Source: Pseudomonas floridensis (GTDB taxonomy: Bacteria; Pseudomonadota; Gammaproteobacteria; Pseudomonadales; Pseudomonadaceae). From it: a stretch of 43,081 nt of DNA. The notes under the pieces are model-generated. The model had not been told where the DNA came from. It saw only the letters and a list, made by a program, of their open reading frames with translations, and searched no databases. Position numbers and translations under genes: made by a program. The first letter of the stretch is position 1. Each line of letters opens with the position of its first letter. The stretch is from NCBI RefSeq assembly GCF_002087235.1, contig NZ_MUIO01000097.1, positions 1 to 43,081 on the forward strand. Direction: 5' to 3'. Below are positions 27,638 through 35,487 of the stretch, piece after piece.

Positions 27638-28099
27638 TCAACCGCGAACGCGCAGGGTCAGGCCCTTGAGGAAGTTGCGCAGCAACTGGTCGCCACATTC
27701 CCGATAGTTGGTGTGGCCCACTTTGCGGAACAACGCGCTCAGTTCGGGCTTGGACACCGGGAAATCGACCGATTTGAGAATCGCATGCATGTCGTCTTCT
27801 TTCAGTTCGAAGGCGACGCGCAGCTTCTTCAGTACGATGTTGTTGGTGATCGGCAGGTCAATGGGCTGAGGTGGACGACTCTCGTCCTTGCCGCGCTTGA
27901 AGTAGACCAGACCATCCAGAAAGTGCGCCATGAACTCATCGCTGCAGTCCAGATAGCCTTCTTCTTCCTCTTTCTTCATGAACGCGACAACGTCGCTTTT
28001 GGCAACTTCGAAGCCAGTCAGTCCGGTAATTTCGACGATCTTGCTGTCGCTGATATCGAGCATGTAGCGCACGCTGCGCAATACATCGTTGTTCATCAT
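27638..28099 (-). CDS. DUF1456 family protein (YehS-like)
   Basis: A soluble protein of 153 residues made of two repeats of the DUF1456 domain: NNDVLRSVRYMLDISDSKIVEI near the N-terminus and TNNIVLKKLRVAFELKEDDM from about residue 88. It is similar to E. coli YehS; the function is unknown. I chose ATG 28099 because AGGA stands about ten bases upstream; ATG 28096 is equally possible by sequence. It precedes trmO on the same strand with a 13-base gap, so the two are likely co-transcribed. Confidence 0.85.
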   Translation of the reverse strand: MMNNDVLRSVRYMLDISDSKIVEITGLTGFEVAKSDVVAFMKKEEEEGYLDCSDEFMAHFLDGLVYFKRGKDESRPPQPIDLPITNNIVLKKLRVAFELKEDDMHAILKSVDFPVSKPELSALFRKVGHTNYRECGDQLLRNFLKGLTLRVRG

Positions 28100-28166
28100 G
28101 AGGCGTGAGTCCTGTAAGTCTTTTGAGGGCGCGCGATCACATCGCACGCGCTGTGTAATGAGGGGG

Positions 28167-28877
28167 TTAGAACTTTTCCTTGGTGGTCATGTAGCGCCAT
28201 TGGCCTTCGGGCAGCTTGCCCATCGACACACCGCCGATGCGGATGCGGCGCATGGAGACAATCTTCAGGCCGACCGCCTCGCAAAGCTGGGCGATAACAC
28301 CGGGCTGCGGGTTCTTCATGGCGAAGCGCAGACGGTTTTCGTTCTGCCAGCTGGCCTTCACTTTCGGCAGTTCCTTACCCTTGTAGGTCAGGCCGTGGTT
28401 CAGGCGATTGAGGCCGTGCGGAACCATCTCACCGGAGATTTCCACCACATACTCCTGCTCGATCTTGCTGCGGTCGTCGGTGAGTTTGCGGAGGATTTTC
28501 CAGTCCTGGCTGAATACCATCAAACCGCTGGCGTTGTCCTGCAGGGTGGAGATCGCCTCCAGACGCAGAAAATGACCCTTGAGCGGTCGCTTGCCATAGC
28601 TGTGTTCTTCAGAAAGCGTACCTGGGGTGATCATCTGCAATGCGCTTTCGACGGTGGCCGAGGCCGGTTTGTGCAGAATCAGGGTAACCGGTTCGGGCGA
28701 GTCGGCCCTGGCGTCCGGACTCAGCTCTACCTTCTGAGTGTCGACCTTGAACTGCGGTTCTTCGACCACTACGCCATCCACGGTGACCCAGCCGCCTTCA
28801 ATGAACAGTTCAGCCTCCCGGCGGGAGCAGCCGACCAGATCGATGAGGCGTTTGGAGAGGCGAATGGGGTCTGTCAT
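28167..28877 (-). CDS. S4-domain pseudouridine-synthase-like protein, active site altered
   Basis: A 236-residue protein with an N-terminal S4 RNA-binding domain (IRLSKRLIDLVGCSRREAELFIEGG, residues 5-29) and a RsuA/RluB/RluF-type fold behind it. Start ATG 28877 (MTDPIRLSKR). The active-site motif of the family, RLD-x-x-T/S-x-GL, reads TLQDNASGL here. Aligned on the conserved Gly-Leu, the catalytic Asp is Gln and the Arg is Thr. The second conserved block, LNRQIRRM in RluF, reads QPGVIAQL. It may be an inactive, RNA-binding member, or the Asp one position later may serve. No RNA target can be named. Confidence 0.8.
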   Translation of the reverse strand: MTDPIRLSKRLIDLVGCSRREAELFIEGGWVTVDGVVVEEPQFKVDTQKVELSPDARADSPEPVTLILHKPASATVESALQMITPGTLSEEHSYGKRPLKGHFLRLEAISTLQDNASGLMVFSQDWKILRKLTDDRSKIEQEYVVEISGEMVPHGLNRLNHGLTYKGKELPKVKASWQNENRLRFAMKNPQPGVIAQLCEAVGLKIVSMRRIRIGGVSMGKLPEGQWRYMTTKEKF

Positions 28878-28971
28878 GAAAGAAGCCGTTAACTGATGAG
28901 AAAGGCGCCATTGTAACCGCCTGCGTCGGGTTAATCGCGGCAACATTGCAAATGCACCGCCAGCGACTTCA

Positions 28972-29412
28972 TTACCGTCGATTCAGGCGCATTCTGAGCA
29001 TTGGATAAGGATTGCCCAGACCATCCACTTCGGAGCGGCTGACCACCTGAAAGCCGTGTTTGAGGTAAAAACCCAACGCCTTCGGGTTCTGTTCGTTCAC
29101 ATCCAGTTCGTGAATGTGAAAGTGCGAGATGGCGTAAGTCAGCAGTTGCGTCCCCAGGCCTTGTCCTCTGTGTGCCGGATCGATGAACAGCATGTCCAGC
29201 TTGGCGCGGTTAACCCCGGCAAAGCCGCTGATGGCGAGTTGCGCATCGCGTATGCAGAAGAGCGTCACGCTGTCCAGGTACTGCCTTAGCAGCAGATCCT
29301 TCAAGAGCGTGATGTAGGCATCCGGCAGAAAATCGTGGGTCGCCCGGACCGAGCGCTCCCATACATCCACCAGTTGCGGGTAATCGTTCTTGTCTGGAAA
29401 GTAGAGCTCCAT
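28972..29412 (-). CDS. GNAT family N-acetyltransferase (YjaB-like)
   Basis: A 146-residue GNAT acetyltransferase with close resemblance to E. coli YjaB. It shares VWERSVRATHDFL near the N-terminus, the acetyl-CoA loop MLFIDPAHRGQGLGTQLL (Q/R-x-x-G-x-G/A), DVNEQNPKALGFYLKHGF and RSEVDGLGNPYP. The substrate is unknown. I chose ATG 29412, with GGGAG eight bases before it; a GTG directly upstream could also serve. Confidence 0.88.
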   Translation of the reverse strand: MELYFPDKNDYPQLVDVWERSVRATHDFLPDAYITLLKDLLLRQYLDSVTLFCIRDAQLAISGFAGVNRAKLDMLFIDPAHRGQGLGTQLLTYAISHFHIHELDVNEQNPKALGFYLKHGFQVVSRSEVDGLGNPYPMLRMRLNRR

Positions 29413-29460
29413 CACGTGTGCTCCCGTGGACCTGTCTGTGCATAGACCGCGAGATTAAAC

Positions 29461-29497
29461 GAAAAAGCCCTGCCGTTTTGAAGGGCAGGGCTTTTTC
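29461..29497. terminator. Bidirectional terminator after rimO
   Basis: GAAAAAGCCCTGCC and GGCAGGGCTTTTTC form a 14-bp stem with a 9-base loop. The A-run gives a T-tract for rimO on the minus strand, and the right arm gives one on the plus strand. Confidence 0.9.
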
Positions 29498-29515
29498 AGG
29501 CGACAGGTCACGGGA

Positions 29516-30859
29516 TCAGATGATTTCGGCCCACAGGTCGTATTCGTCTGCATCCGTGACGCGGCACATGATTTTGTCGCCGGGTTTAACAGTGCTGTCG
29601 TCTTCCAGACCGATGAACACGTTGCCGTCGATCTCGGGTGCGTCGAAGAAGCAGCGGCCTACCGCGCCGCGTTCATCGACCTCGTCGATCAGCACTTCGA
29701 TCTCACGGCCGATCTTCATCTGCAGGCGCGCAGCGCTGATGGCCTGTTGATGGGCCATGAAACGGTCCCAGCGGTCCTGTTTGACGTCGTCCGGCACGAC
29801 GGCGGCGTCCAGCAGATTGGCCGGCGCACCTTCAACGGGCGAGTACTGGAAGCAGCCCACGCGGTCCAGTTGCGCTTCGGTCAGCCAGTCCAGCAGGTAC
29901 TGGAAGTCCTCTTCGGTTTCACCCGGGAAGCCGACAATGAAGGTCGAGCGAATGATCAGGTCCGGGCACTGTTCGCGCCAGTTCTTGATGCGGGCCAGGG
30001 TCTTGTCTTCGAACGCCGGACGCTTCATCAGCTTGAGGACCTTGGGGCTGGCGTGCTGGAAAGGGATGTCCAGGTACGGCAGGATCTTGCCAGCGGCCAT
30101 CAGCGGGATCAGTTCGTCGACGTGCGGGTACGGGTAAACGTAGTGCAGACGAACCCAGACACCCATGGAGCCCAGCGCCTGACACAGCTCGGTCATGCGG
30201 GTCTTGACCGGCTGGCCATCCCAGAAACCGGTGCGGTATTTGACATCGACGCCGTAGGCGCTGGTGTCCTGAGAAATGACCAGCAGTTCCTTCACGCCGG
30301 ATTTGACCAGGCGCTTGGCTTCATCCAGCACATCGCCCACCGGACGGCTGACCAGCTTGCCACGCATCGACGGGATGATGCAGAAGCTGCAACTGTGGTT
30401 GCAGCCTTCGGAAATCTTCAGATAAGCGTAGTGACGTGGGGTCAGTTTGATGCCTTGTGGCGGCACCAGATCGATCAGCGGATTATGATCGTGACGCGGC
30501 GGCACCACTTCATGCACGGCATTGACCACTTGCTCGTATTGCTGCGGGCCGGTCACCGACAGAACGCTGGGGTGCACGTTGCGAATGACGTTCTCGTCCA
30601 CGCCCATGCAACCGGTCACGATCACTTTGCCGTTCTCTGCCAGCGCCTCGCCGATCACTTCCAGCGATTCAGCCTTGGCCGTGTCGATGAAGCCGCAGGT
30701 GTTGACGACAACCACGTCGGCATCTTCGTACGTGGGGACGACTTCGTAACCTTCCATGCGCAACTGAGTCAGGATGCGTTCGGAATCGACGAGCGCTTTC
30801 GGACAACCCAGAGAAACGAATCCAACCTTGGGGGCGGATGGCGTGGTGACGGTGGACAT
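29516..30859 (-). CDS. rimO: Ribosomal protein S12 methylthiotransferase
   Basis: A radical-SAM enzyme that adds a methylthio group to an aspartate of ribosomal protein S12. I chose ATG 30859 (MSTVTTPSAPKVGFVSLGC), preceded by GAGG, giving 447 residues. N-terminal UPF0004 cysteines are C19, C55 and C84. Radical-SAM CxxxCxxC is C153, C157 and C160 in CNHSCSFC. A C-terminal TRAM domain follows. The 284 bases upstream, before the hopA1 remnant, hold no gene that I can see. Confidence 0.97.
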   Translation of the reverse strand: MSTVTTPSAPKVGFVSLGCPKALVDSERILTQLRMEGYEVVPTYEDADVVVVNTCGFIDTAKAESLEVIGEALAENGKVIVTGCMGVDENVIRNVHPSVLSVTGPQQYEQVVNAVHEVVPPRHDHNPLIDLVPPQGIKLTPRHYAYLKISEGCNHSCSFCIIPSMRGKLVSRPVGDVLDEAKRLVKSGVKELLVISQDTSAYGVDVKYRTGFWDGQPVKTRMTELCQALGSMGVWVRLHYVYPYPHVDELIPLMAAGKILPYLDIPFQHASPKVLKLMKRPAFEDKTLARIKNWREQCPDLIIRSTFIVGFPGETEEDFQYLLDWLTEAQLDRVGCFQYSPVEGAPANLLDAAVVPDDVKQDRWDRFMAHQQAISAARLQMKIGREIEVLIDEVDERGAVGRCFFDAPEIDGNVFIGLEDDSTVKPGDKIMCRVTDADEYDLWAEII

Positions 30860-31143
30860 GGCGAACCTCGGCGTGAAGAGTGCCTGGACAACACGCGCAG
30901 GCACCGATTGGGCGCTTGGCTGCGCCTCTGATCAAAAAGTGCGCAATTCTAGCGGTGAGCGGACGCGATGACCAGCGTTTGGACAAGATTTACGACGAGT
31001 GCTGGCAGGGAGCCGCACTGTTAGCGATATGCAGGTGTCGCAGAGGGGGTCGCCACGGCGCTGACGCCTTGTCGTTGCTGGTTCCTGATGCAGTCATCGA
31101 GTCGATCCTCAGGTTGAGGATTCGCTCTGTCCGATGTCGTCAT

Positions 31144-31876
31144 TCACTTCCGCTTTTTTAGTGCCGGATTGTCTGTGTCAAATCCGTGTGCCGCCAGTGC
31201 CGTTTTAAGTATGGCGTCCAGCGGTCCCTCAAGTTTAGAGCGTCTACAATAACGCGTGTTCTGCTAAGTCCGTGGCTCTCCTGTTTTTTATCAGCGTCCT
31301 CGGCATAGGAAAAACCACGTCCGGTCGACTGCATACTCAGCGGTGTATGTTCGATGAAACCATCTGCTGATATACCGCTCAGCGTTCTCAATTCCTCTGC
31401 CAATCGCGCCGCCGTTTCAATATCGCCATTTATATAAAGGATGGCGGAGTCCGTCCGTTTGCCGTAGTTGGCCGGGCCCGCGACTTTGCCCGAGGTCACG
31501 GACTTTTCCTTCTCGATCAATGCACACATTGCGCGAGCCAGCTGTGTCGCATACTTGGGTTGTACGCCCACAGTGAGGCGTCCGGTATCTTTGCCGGGAG
31601 CGCGTTCTTTTCCGGCTCAAGTCGATAGAAACCGACCCTGGATTCTGCGCGTTCAGCCATATATGCATCCAGATTCCGTTCTTTGACACGCAGATGATCC
31701 TGGCTCTGCGGGCGGATGATCAGTTGACTCTCGTTATTAAGCGTTCGTAAGGCCTCCAGGTAGTGATACTGCTGCCTTGGACCCATAGGTAGCGTGCCTG
31801 GAACGTTGTTTTTATACATCTCATAGATGGTGTACTCGTCGCTTAAACCCGCTTTCTCAGCGGCTTCTGCCCACTA
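31144..31876 (-). pseudogene. hopA1: Type III effector hopA1 remnant (5'-truncated, frameshifted)
   Basis: Three minus-strand frames together read as the C-terminal two thirds of a HopA1-family effector, similar to the P. syringae DC3000 protein. Frame 1 (about 31873-31612) contains WAEAAEKAGLSDEYTIYEMY and DHLRVKERNLDAYMAE. Frame 2 (about 31610-31237) contains RLTVGVQPKYATQLARAM, TDSAILYINGD and VEHTPLSMQS-type EHTPLSMQSTGRGFSYAE. Frame 3 (about 31233-31144) contains KLEGPLDAIL and GFDTDNPALKK, then TGA. Each shift equals loss of one base in an A-run (31608-31611; 31234-31236). A TAG (31874-31876) stands where the family has an amino acid before Trp. The first 130 or so residues, a promoter and a chaperone gene are absent. 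The stretch is more AT-rich than its neighbours. Confidence 0.88.
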
Positions 31877-32158
31877 TGGCTTGATCAGGTTCCATGCCCG
31901 ACTCACAAAAGATCCTTCCCTTCGCGCCTTGCAAGGCGTGGTAAGTGCGTTTGAGTGGCTGGGCGGGGCGCTGGCCTGCGCTGTGTCATAACGATGATGA
32001 GCCCCTCTTGCCGTGTTAGGGAGAGAATTACCTGCACCTCTGCGTTATGCTTCGCGCCATTGTGTCGAGGCGTGTCAATGTCTGGGCGGATCTGAATTGT
32101 TACGCGTTGTGAAGTTCATAGTGCTTTGAGCCTCATGTCTGGTTTCCGGGAGTAGTGG
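31877..32158. other. Region between the hopA1 remnant and kup
   Basis: Resemblance to HopA1 ends at about 31873. The sequence from there to the kup start contains no recognisable gene, hrp box or transposase. It includes the small palindrome CCTTGCAAGG (about 31928-31937). It probably holds the junction that truncated the effector and the kup promoter. Confidence 0.5.
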
Positions 32159-34054
32159 ATGAGTCAAGCAAACAGTCATGCAGGTGCTGCAAGTACTGCA
32201 AAACCCATCGGGTTGCTGGTCGCGGCCGTGGGTGTGGTATATGGCGATATCGGCACCAGTCCGCTCTACACACTCAAAGAGGTGTTTCAGGGTGGATACG
32301 GGGTCGAGGTCACGCATGACGCGATTCTGGGTGTGTTGTCGCTGATTTTCTGGTCGCTGATCTGGGTCGTGTCTTTCAAATACATGGTCTTCATTTTGCG
32401 CGCCAACAACCAGGGCGAGGGCGGCATCATGGCCTTGACGGCGCTGGCGCGGCGGGCCACTGCCAAGTACCCCAGACTGCAGATGCTGATGGTGGTGTTC
32501 GGTCTGTTCGGAGCTGCGCTGTTTTACGGCGACAGCATGATCACGCCCGCCGTTTCGGTGTTGTCGGCGATGGAAGGCCTGGAGTTGGCGTTCGATGGCC
32601 TGGAACACTGGATCGTTCCGATGGCGCTGGTGGTGCTGATCGGGCTGTTCCTGATTCAGCGACACGGAACCGCGCGCATTGGTGTGCTGTTCGGACCGGT
32701 GATGGTCACCTGGTTCGTGGTGCTCGGTGCGCTGGGCGTCTACGGCATCATGCAGTCCCCGGAAGTGCTCAAGGCGGTGAATCCTGCGTGGGGGGTGCGC
32801 TTCTTCATTATTCATCCGGGTATCGGCGTTGCGATCCTCGGCGCTGTGGTACTGGCGTTGACCGGTGCCGAAGCCTTGTATGCAGACATGGGGCATTTCG
32901 GGCGCAAGCCGATCTCCCGGGCCTGGTTCATCCTGGTACTGCCCGCATTGCTGCTCAACTATTTCGGTCAGGGTGCGCTGGTGCTCGGCAATCCTGAAAC
33001 CGTGCGCAACCCGTTCTACCTGCTGGCTCCGGGCTGGGCGCTGCTGCCGCTGATCGGGCTGTCGACCATGGCGACGATCATTGCCTCGCAGGCGGTGATT
33101 TCCGGTGCGTTTTCGATGACCCTGCAGGCGATTCAGCTCGGCTACATCCCACGAATGTATATCCAGCACACGTCCAGCGATGCGCAGGGCCAGATCTACA
33201 TTGGTGCCGTCAACTGGGCATTGATGGCGGGTGTGATCATGCTGGTGATCGGTTTCGAGTCGTCCGGCGCACTGGCCTCGGCCTATGGCGTTGCGGTGAC
33301 CGGAACGATGCTCTGCACCACCATTCTGGTGTCGTCGGTGATGCTGCTGTTGTGGAAGTGGCCGCCGTTGCTGGCCATTCCGCTGCTGGTGTGCCTGCTA
33401 TTGGTAGACGGTCTGTTCTTTGCGGCCAACGTGCCGAAGATTTTTCAGGGCGGGGCTTTTCCGGTGCTGGCGGGCGCGGCGCTGTTCATCCTCATGACCA
33501 CCTGGAAGCGGGGCAAACAGTTGCTGGCCGAGCGTATTGATGAGGGCGGCCTGCCACTGCCGATCTTCATCGGCAGTATCCGCGTGCAGCCGCCGCATCG
33601 GGTGCAGGGCACGGCAGTGTTCCTGACAGCCCGTTCCGATGCCGTGCCTCACGCGTTGTTGCACAACATGCTGCACAACCAGGTGTTGCATGAGCAGGTA
33701 GTGCTGTTGACGGTGGTTTACGAGGACTCCCCGAGGGTGCCGGCGCAGCAGCGCTTTGAGGTGGAGTCGTACGGGGAAGGATTCTATCGGGTGATCCTGC
33801 ATTTCGGTTTCATCGACGAGCCTGACGTCCCCGCTGCGCTCGCCCTGTGCCATCTGGCGGAGCTGGACTTCAGCCCAATGCGCACCACGTACTTCCTCAG
33901 TCGCGAGACGGTGATTCCGTCCAAGATGGTCGGCATGGCTCGATGGCGCGAGGCGTTGTTCGCTTTCATGCTCAAGAACGCCAATGGCAACCTGCGTTTC
34001 TTCAAGCTGCCCTTCAATCGGGTGATCGAACTGGGGACGCAGGTCGAGATGTAA
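32159..34054 (+). CDS. kup: Low-affinity potassium transporter Kup
   Basis: A KUP/HAK/KT-family potassium uptake protein of the inner membrane, probably H+-coupled. The 631 residues include about 12 transmembrane helices followed by a soluble C-terminal domain from about residue 440. The family signature GVVYGDIGTSPLYTLKEVF is at 26-44. NQGEGGIMALTALARR and GDSMITPAVSVLSAMEGLE follow. The start follows GGGAG by six bases. A strong terminator, shared with the convergent virJ-like gene, lies after it. Confidence 0.97.
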   Translation: MSQANSHAGAASTAKPIGLLVAAVGVVYGDIGTSPLYTLKEVFQGGYGVEVTHDAILGVLSLIFWSLIWVVSFKYMVFILRANNQGEGGIMALTALARRATAKYPRLQMLMVVFGLFGAALFYGDSMITPAVSVLSAMEGLELAFDGLEHWIVPMALVVLIGLFLIQRHGTARIGVLFGPVMVTWFVVLGALGVYGIMQSPEVLKAVNPAWGVRFFIIHPGIGVAILGAVVLALTGAEALYADMGHFGRKPISRAWFILVLPALLLNYFGQGALVLGNPETVRNPFYLLAPGWALLPLIGLSTMATIIASQAVISGAFSMTLQAIQLGYIPRMYIQHTSSDAQGQIYIGAVNWALMAGVIMLVIGFESSGALASAYGVAVTGTMLCTTILVSSVMLLLWKWPPLLAIPLLVCLLLVDGLFFAANVPKIFQGGAFPVLAGAALFILMTTWKRGKQLLAERIDEGGLPLPIFIGSIRVQPPHRVQGTAVFLTARSDAVPHALLHNMLHNQVLHEQVVLLTVVYEDSPRVPAQQRFEVESYGEGFYRVILHFGFIDEPDVPAALALCHLAELDFSPMRTTYFLSRETVIPSKMVGMARWREALFAFMLKNANGNLRFFKLPFNRVIELGTQVEM

Positions 34055-34083
34055 GCTTCTGGCCTCACGGCTGATCAGCTAAT

Positions 34084-34120
34084 AAAAATCCCGGCGACCT
34101 CACGGTGCCGGGATTTTTTT
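34084..34120. terminator. Bidirectional terminator between kup and the virJ-like gene
   Basis: AAAAATCCCGGC (34084-34095) and GCCGGGATTTTT (34107-34118) form a 12-bp stem, with T-runs on both strands. Confidence 0.92.
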
Positions 34121-34140
34121 GGACTCGGGAAACGGACCGG

Positions 34141-35487
34141 TTATTGAGCGCTGGTCTGAGTGCCCGTCTTGCCCTGACGCTTGTTGATGGCGTCGATCAG
34201 GCGCTTGGCCAGAGCCGGGTAGTCTTCGTCAAAGTGATGGCCGCCCGGTAGCTGAACAGCTTCGCCCACGGCAGTGGTGTCGGTACAGCCGCTGTCTTTC
34301 TTTTCTTCGATGCCGTATACGCAGAGCACCTTGGCAGCCGGTAGCCTGGCCATCTCCGGCCCGGTGGTCGCCTCTTTGCCTGCGTTTCCGAGCCAGCCGT
34401 CGACGTGGATTTCGAAGCTGCCGGAGCGGGCGAAGGCCAGCAGGATAATAGCGTCGACACGGTTCTGATCGTCCGTGGCCAGTCGGTTATAGATCGCTGG
34501 CATGACGTCTGCACCGAACGAGTAACCGGCCAGAATGAAGCGCTTGGTGCCCCATTTCTGGCGATAGTGGTTCATCAGGTCGGTGAGGTCGACAGCGGTC
34601 TGCTCCGGCGTCTTGTGCTCCCAGTAGTAGCGCAGCACGTCGATGCCGACCACCGGGTAGCCCATTTTCGCCATATCGCCTGCCACGACCTTGTCCAGGT
34701 CGCGCCAGCCGCCGTCGCCGGACATGAACAGCGTGACGGTATCGGAAGGCTGGCTGGCCGGTACTTCGACGACCGGAATGCCCAGGCCGCCGCCGTCGTT
34801 TTCACCGAGCAGCAAATGACGCAGTTCGGTATTCAGCACCTGTGGCAACGGAATGTCGTAGTCACTGATGCTGGTGTCGGCGTTGCTCTGATCGCGCACG
34901 AAGGCTGCGCTCGGATCATCCGGCGCGTCGTTCCATGCGGCCAGCCAGTGGCCATGCGGCGCCTTCTGTGGCAGTGGCACGTCGCAGATGCGAGGCGGGG
35001 TGTCGCCTTCTTCCACGACTGGCGGCGGGTTGGAGACATGTTCCAGGGCGAAGCCTACGGAAATGGCCTGTGCCTTGTCGTCGGTCTGCGTGGCCAGCCA
35101 GCGCCACGCCAGCGTTGCGCCGGGGCCAATGCCGCCGACGACAAGCGCCGGGCCGTCAAGTTTTTCAAGTGCGCTTTGAAAGGTCTTCTGTTGTATCACG
35201 CAGTCATCTTTGGGCAGCACCACCTGAACGATGCGAGCCGACGCGTCTTTGCTGATGGCCAGCAACTGTTTGTCAGTGAGCATTTCTTCAGCGGTAACGG
35301 CCAGTGCGATGCGCGTCTTGATCCGTGTTGCCGGTGTCACGCTCGTCAGTGGAGCGCCGTCATCCAGGTTCAGGTGTTCAAGGTCGGCGGGCGGGGCAGG
35401 GCGGCTCCAGATCCAGACGCCCAGTGCAACGATTAAAAGAACAATTACCAGAGCTGCGAGCAAAATGCGCCAGGAGCGTCGAATCAT
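34141..35487 (-). CDS. VirJ/AcvB-like hydrolase, probable aminoacyl-phosphatidylglycerol hydrolase
   Basis: A 448-residue periplasmic protein anchored by one N-terminal helix (RILLAALVIVLLIVALGVWIW, residues 7-27). Two VirJ-type alpha/beta domains follow. The second has the nucleophile elbow AGYSFGADV (Ser323) and a late His in PGGHHFDEDY. The related P. aeruginosa protein PA0919 hydrolyses alanyl-phosphatidylglycerol and is encoded next to the synthase PA0920; Agrobacterium AcvB acts on lysyl-PG. Here the start shares one base with the mprF stop (TGATG), so the two proteins are translated together and act on the same lipid. Confidence 0.88.
   Translation of the reverse strand: MIRRSWRILLAALVIVLLIVALGVWIWSRPAPPADLEHLNLDDGAPLTSVTPATRIKTRIALAVTAEEMLTDKQLLAISKDASARIVQVVLPKDDCVIQQKTFQSALEKLDGPALVVGGIGPGATLAWRWLATQTDDKAQAISVGFALEHVSNPPPVVEEGDTPPRICDVPLPQKAPHGHWLAAWNDAPDDPSAAFVRDQSNADTSISDYDIPLPQVLNTELRHLLLGENDGGGLGIPVVEVPASQPSDTVTLFMSGDGGWRDLDKVVAGDMAKMGYPVVGIDVLRYYWEHKTPEQTAVDLTDLMNHYRQKWGTKRFILAGYSFGADVMPAIYNRLATDDQNRVDAIILLAFARSGSFEIHVDGWLGNAGKEATTGPEMARLPAAKVLCVYGIEEKKDSGCTDTTAVGEAVQLPGGHHFDEDYPALAKRLIDAINKRQGKTGTQTSAQ

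Noticed and set aside
31877..31900. GGAACC on the minus strand near the hopA1 remnant, as a possible hrp box
   Set aside because: The second half CCACNNA is not found 15 or 16 bases later (GGGCAGA instead), and the position is inside or at the edge of the reading frame, not upstream of a full gene.
31900..31990. Short frames opposite the kup upstream region, read as possible transposase fragments
   Set aside because: Several short frames are open but none shows a motif that I can tie to a transposase or any other family.
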